DNA from: Chlorops oryzae
Lineage: Eukaryota; Arthropoda; Insecta; Diptera; Chloropidae
Direction of reading: 5' to 3'
Assembly: GCA_020466095.1 (NCBI GenBank)
Contig: CM035806.1
Span: 91,591,639-91,655,638, forward strand
Length of the DNA: 64,000 nt
The notes beneath the pieces were generated by a model, which had not been told where the DNA came from, searched no databases, and worked only from the letters and a program-made list of their open reading frames with translations. This document shows, in pieces, positions 62,088-64,000 of this stretch. The first letter of the stretch is position 1; every line of letters starts with the position of its first letter. A program made the position numbers and the translations under genes.

Positions 62088-64000
62088 ACCGGAATGCCAG
62101 CAGCAAACAAGAGTCTCTGAGGCCAATTCAAATGAGAAATTCAGAAAAACCAATATATAAAGACGAATTAAAGGAGCTAGAGATAAATAAAATTTTTTTA
62201 GATGATGTTGACAAAAAAACGATCAGTATAAATTTAAATTGTAATAAATCAGAGAAAAAAAGAATAATGAGTTCAAGAATCTTAAGTAAAAAAGAACTCT
62301 CATTAAAGAAAAATCAAAAGCAAAAGCGAAGAGTGCATTTTAACGAGAATGTGAGTTTTCATTTTTACGAGAGTTCAATGCCAATTGTAAATGCAGAATC
62401 AGAAAAAACGGTTGAAGATAAAAAGAGTAAAAACGAAGATAGAAGTCAATTTCGAAAATTATTTTTATCTTTTGTGTTACCTTTTTTAGCAGCCATAAGC
62501 GAAAAATTTTCTATTTTGCGCAATCAAACTTGGGAATGGCTAAAAGAACGAAAGAAGCACCCCTGTAGGAACCTGATTCGAAATAATCCCAAATCCTTTA
62601 ATACACAATGTTCAGGCTTAGTGTCAGACGACGCGTTTATAGTATTTCCTAATCGACAAGCTATAAACGATGAGGTAACTCTGTTAGTGGACACTGGAGC
62701 TGACACTAGTTTAATTAAATGGGAAGCGTTAGAAAATGTAAATAACATTTATGAATCGGAAGCCAAGAATTTGGTGGGAGCCTTCGGAGGCACCGTTAGG
62801 AGTAAAGGAATTATAGACATTGGTCATACAAATAATGAAGAGTTGAATTTTAAGTTTCACGTTTTACCAAAGGGTAGTAAAATTCCGGGAGATGGACTAT
62901 TAGGCAGAGATGGACTCTGGAATAAATCAGTAATAGATACCATAGAGAAAGAAATTAAATTTTTCAAAAATGGCAAAGAAATTGCTTCACTTCCACTTGT
63001 TAGTTCCACTTATAGCAGTCGGGTTTGTACTATTAAGCCAGTCACGATCCGTGCTAGGACAGCGAGGGCAGTAGAAATATGCGCAGAGAAATTTTCCGGA
63101 GAAATCGTTATACAAAAAAGGGAAATTATGCCTAACGTTTTCGTAGGAGGTACAATTACGGAAATTTTAAAGAGAAAGGGCTATGTGCCAATGTTGAACG
63201 CAAATCACACGGATGTTCGAATAGAATCCAGTGAATTAGAATATGACTGTGGCACAGAATTTGAAAGTTTGGACGTTCCAAACATTAATCAATTACAAGA
63301 AGGGTGTAATGAGAATAATCGTTTTAACCTTTTGATGAACGCAGTAAATTTAGATAAAAATCTTAATAAAGATGAATTGCATTCCATAAAAAAAATATTT
63401 AGAGACTATACCGATATATTTCTTTTGCAAGGAGACAAACTTTCATACACTACGGTATTGAGTCATGAAATTCCTACGGAAGCAGGAAAAGCCCCAATTA
63501 ATAGTAGACAGTTCAGGCTGCCGGAACATCAAAAGGCAGAAATAAATTCACAGGTTAACAAAATGTTGGCAGACAACATAATAAAGCCAAGCAAATCACC
63601 TTGGAATTCGCCCATAATTTTAGTTCCAAAAAGGACAGGAAAAGATGGCGAGAAAAAATGGAGACTAGTAGTTGACTTTAGAAAATTAAATGAAATGACT
63701 CTTAAACAAGTTTTCCCTATTCCGAGAATAGATGAAATCCTAGATCCATTGGGATGTAGTCGCTATTTTTCTACACTTGACTTAGCTAGTGGCTACCATC
63801 AGGTGCTGGTTGACGAAAAAGATAGACAAAAAACAGCTTTCACCACAGGTATAGGCTATTTCGAATTTATAAGAATGCCTTTCGGTCTCACGGGAGCACC
63901 AGCAACGTTTCAAAGAATTATGAATAGTATTTTGACTGGTCTTCAGGGAATTGATTGCTTTGTTTACCTTGACGACATTGTCATCTACGCCAGAAATTTA
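62051..64000 (+). CDS. Pol of the Ty3/gypsy element: protease and RT (partial)
   Basis: Open from 62051 to the window end (~650 codons) in the -1 frame of gag; an ATG at 62132 is probably not the start. There is a basic region with a hydrophobic patch, then aspartic protease with LLVDTGADTS (Asp codon at 62690) and a GLLGRDGL flap/helix motif (~62900). RT follows with WRLVVDFRKLN, FSTLDLASGYHQ, FIRMPFGLTGAP and YLDD (63965-63976). RNase H and integrase lie beyond the window. No stop or shift is seen, so this copy could be recent. Confidence 0.9.
62054..62092 (+). promoter_or_regulatory. -1 ribosomal frameshift signal at gag-pol overlap
   Basis: The heptamer GGGAAAC (62054-62060) is in the correct phase for the gag frame (G GGA AAC), fitting X XXY YYZ. 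Ten bases downstream a perfect 7-bp stem, CCGGTCT (62071-62077) with AGACCGG (62086-62092), has an 8-nt loop. The pol frame opens right after a stop at 62048-62050 and is the -1 frame relative to gag. The spacer is slightly longer than the usual 5-9 nt. Confidence 0.85.

Larger units (their letters stand above)
58811..64000 (+). mobile_element. Ty3/gypsy-type LTR retrotransposon, 3' part outside window
   Basis: Inserted in satellite DNA. Order: 5' LTR, primer-binding site, ~670-bp leader, gag, -1 frameshift site, and pol (protease, then RT to the window end). Protease before RT, a YLDD box and LASGYHQ-type RT motifs put it in the Ty3/gypsy (Metaviridae) group. Gag-pol is undamaged as far as it can be read. 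The env state is unknown because integrase and beyond lie outside. Confidence 0.9.

Overview
The window looks like pericentromeric or rDNA-associated heterochromatin of a drosophilid fly. The evidence is a separate 2S rRNA beside 5.8S, R1-type non-LTR retrotransposons carrying the insect 28S R1 target sequence, a roo-like BEL/Pao element, a foldback element, a piggyBac relic, and a ~16 kb satellite array. No ordinary single-copy host gene was recognised. Almost every coding region belongs to a mobile element and most are broken.

Layout. (1) 1-~4740 (+): 3' two thirds of a roo-like BEL/Pao LTR retrotransposon (RNase H, integrase and a baculovirus-F-like Env in one open frame), then its 3' LTR, whose right edge is undefined. 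(2) ~4880-39587 (-): a head-to-tail array of R1 elements. Five copies of the 14-bp R1 target site (AGTAGATAGGGACA on the + strand) punctuate it at 5085, 10901, 16766, 22606 and 35825. They delimit a 5'UTR stub (R1-0), full-length but decayed copies A, B and C (~5.8 kb each), a fused pair D1/D2, and a 5'-truncated copy E. D1 carries two nested DNA transposons: a 1.8-kb foldback with a 9-bp duplication inside the RT region, and a 1.9-kb element with a 5-bp CGACG duplication inside gag. (3) 39583-42251 (-): part of an rDNA unit (5' ~1.3 kb of 28S, ITS2, 2S, 5.8S, ITS1), ending at a 100-N gap. The 28S is joined directly to R1-E well upstream of the normal R1 site. (4) 42352-58810: a ~163-bp satellite (roughly 85-90 units), interrupted by a scrambled AT-rich block (52986-54170) and by a TTAA-flanked piggyBac-type deletion derivative (56355-57195) that keeps only the cysteine-rich C-terminal domain. 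(5) 58811-64000 (+): 5' LTR, leader, gag and the first part of pol of a Ty3/gypsy-type element inserted in the satellite. It has a textbook -1 frameshift signal (GGGAAAC plus hairpin) at the gag/pol overlap and runs off the window.

How the parts relate. R1 ORF1 (nucleic-acid-binding Gag with three CCHC motifs) and ORF2 (APE endonuclease, reverse transcriptase, C-terminal CCHC) overlap or lie 1-2 nt apart, suggesting coupled translation. Each R1 sits directly on the target duplication of the next, so successive copies appear to have inserted into the target sequence kept at the edge of an earlier copy. Unequal exchange or deletion later fused D2 to D1. The most informative items are the R1 array with its mosaic 5'/3' UTR classes and variable 5' junction nucleotides, the nested precise insertions, the satellite with two abutting palindromes per unit, the domain-only piggyBac relic, and the frameshift cassette of the 3' LTR element. 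I found no clear sign of a wholly new biological system.
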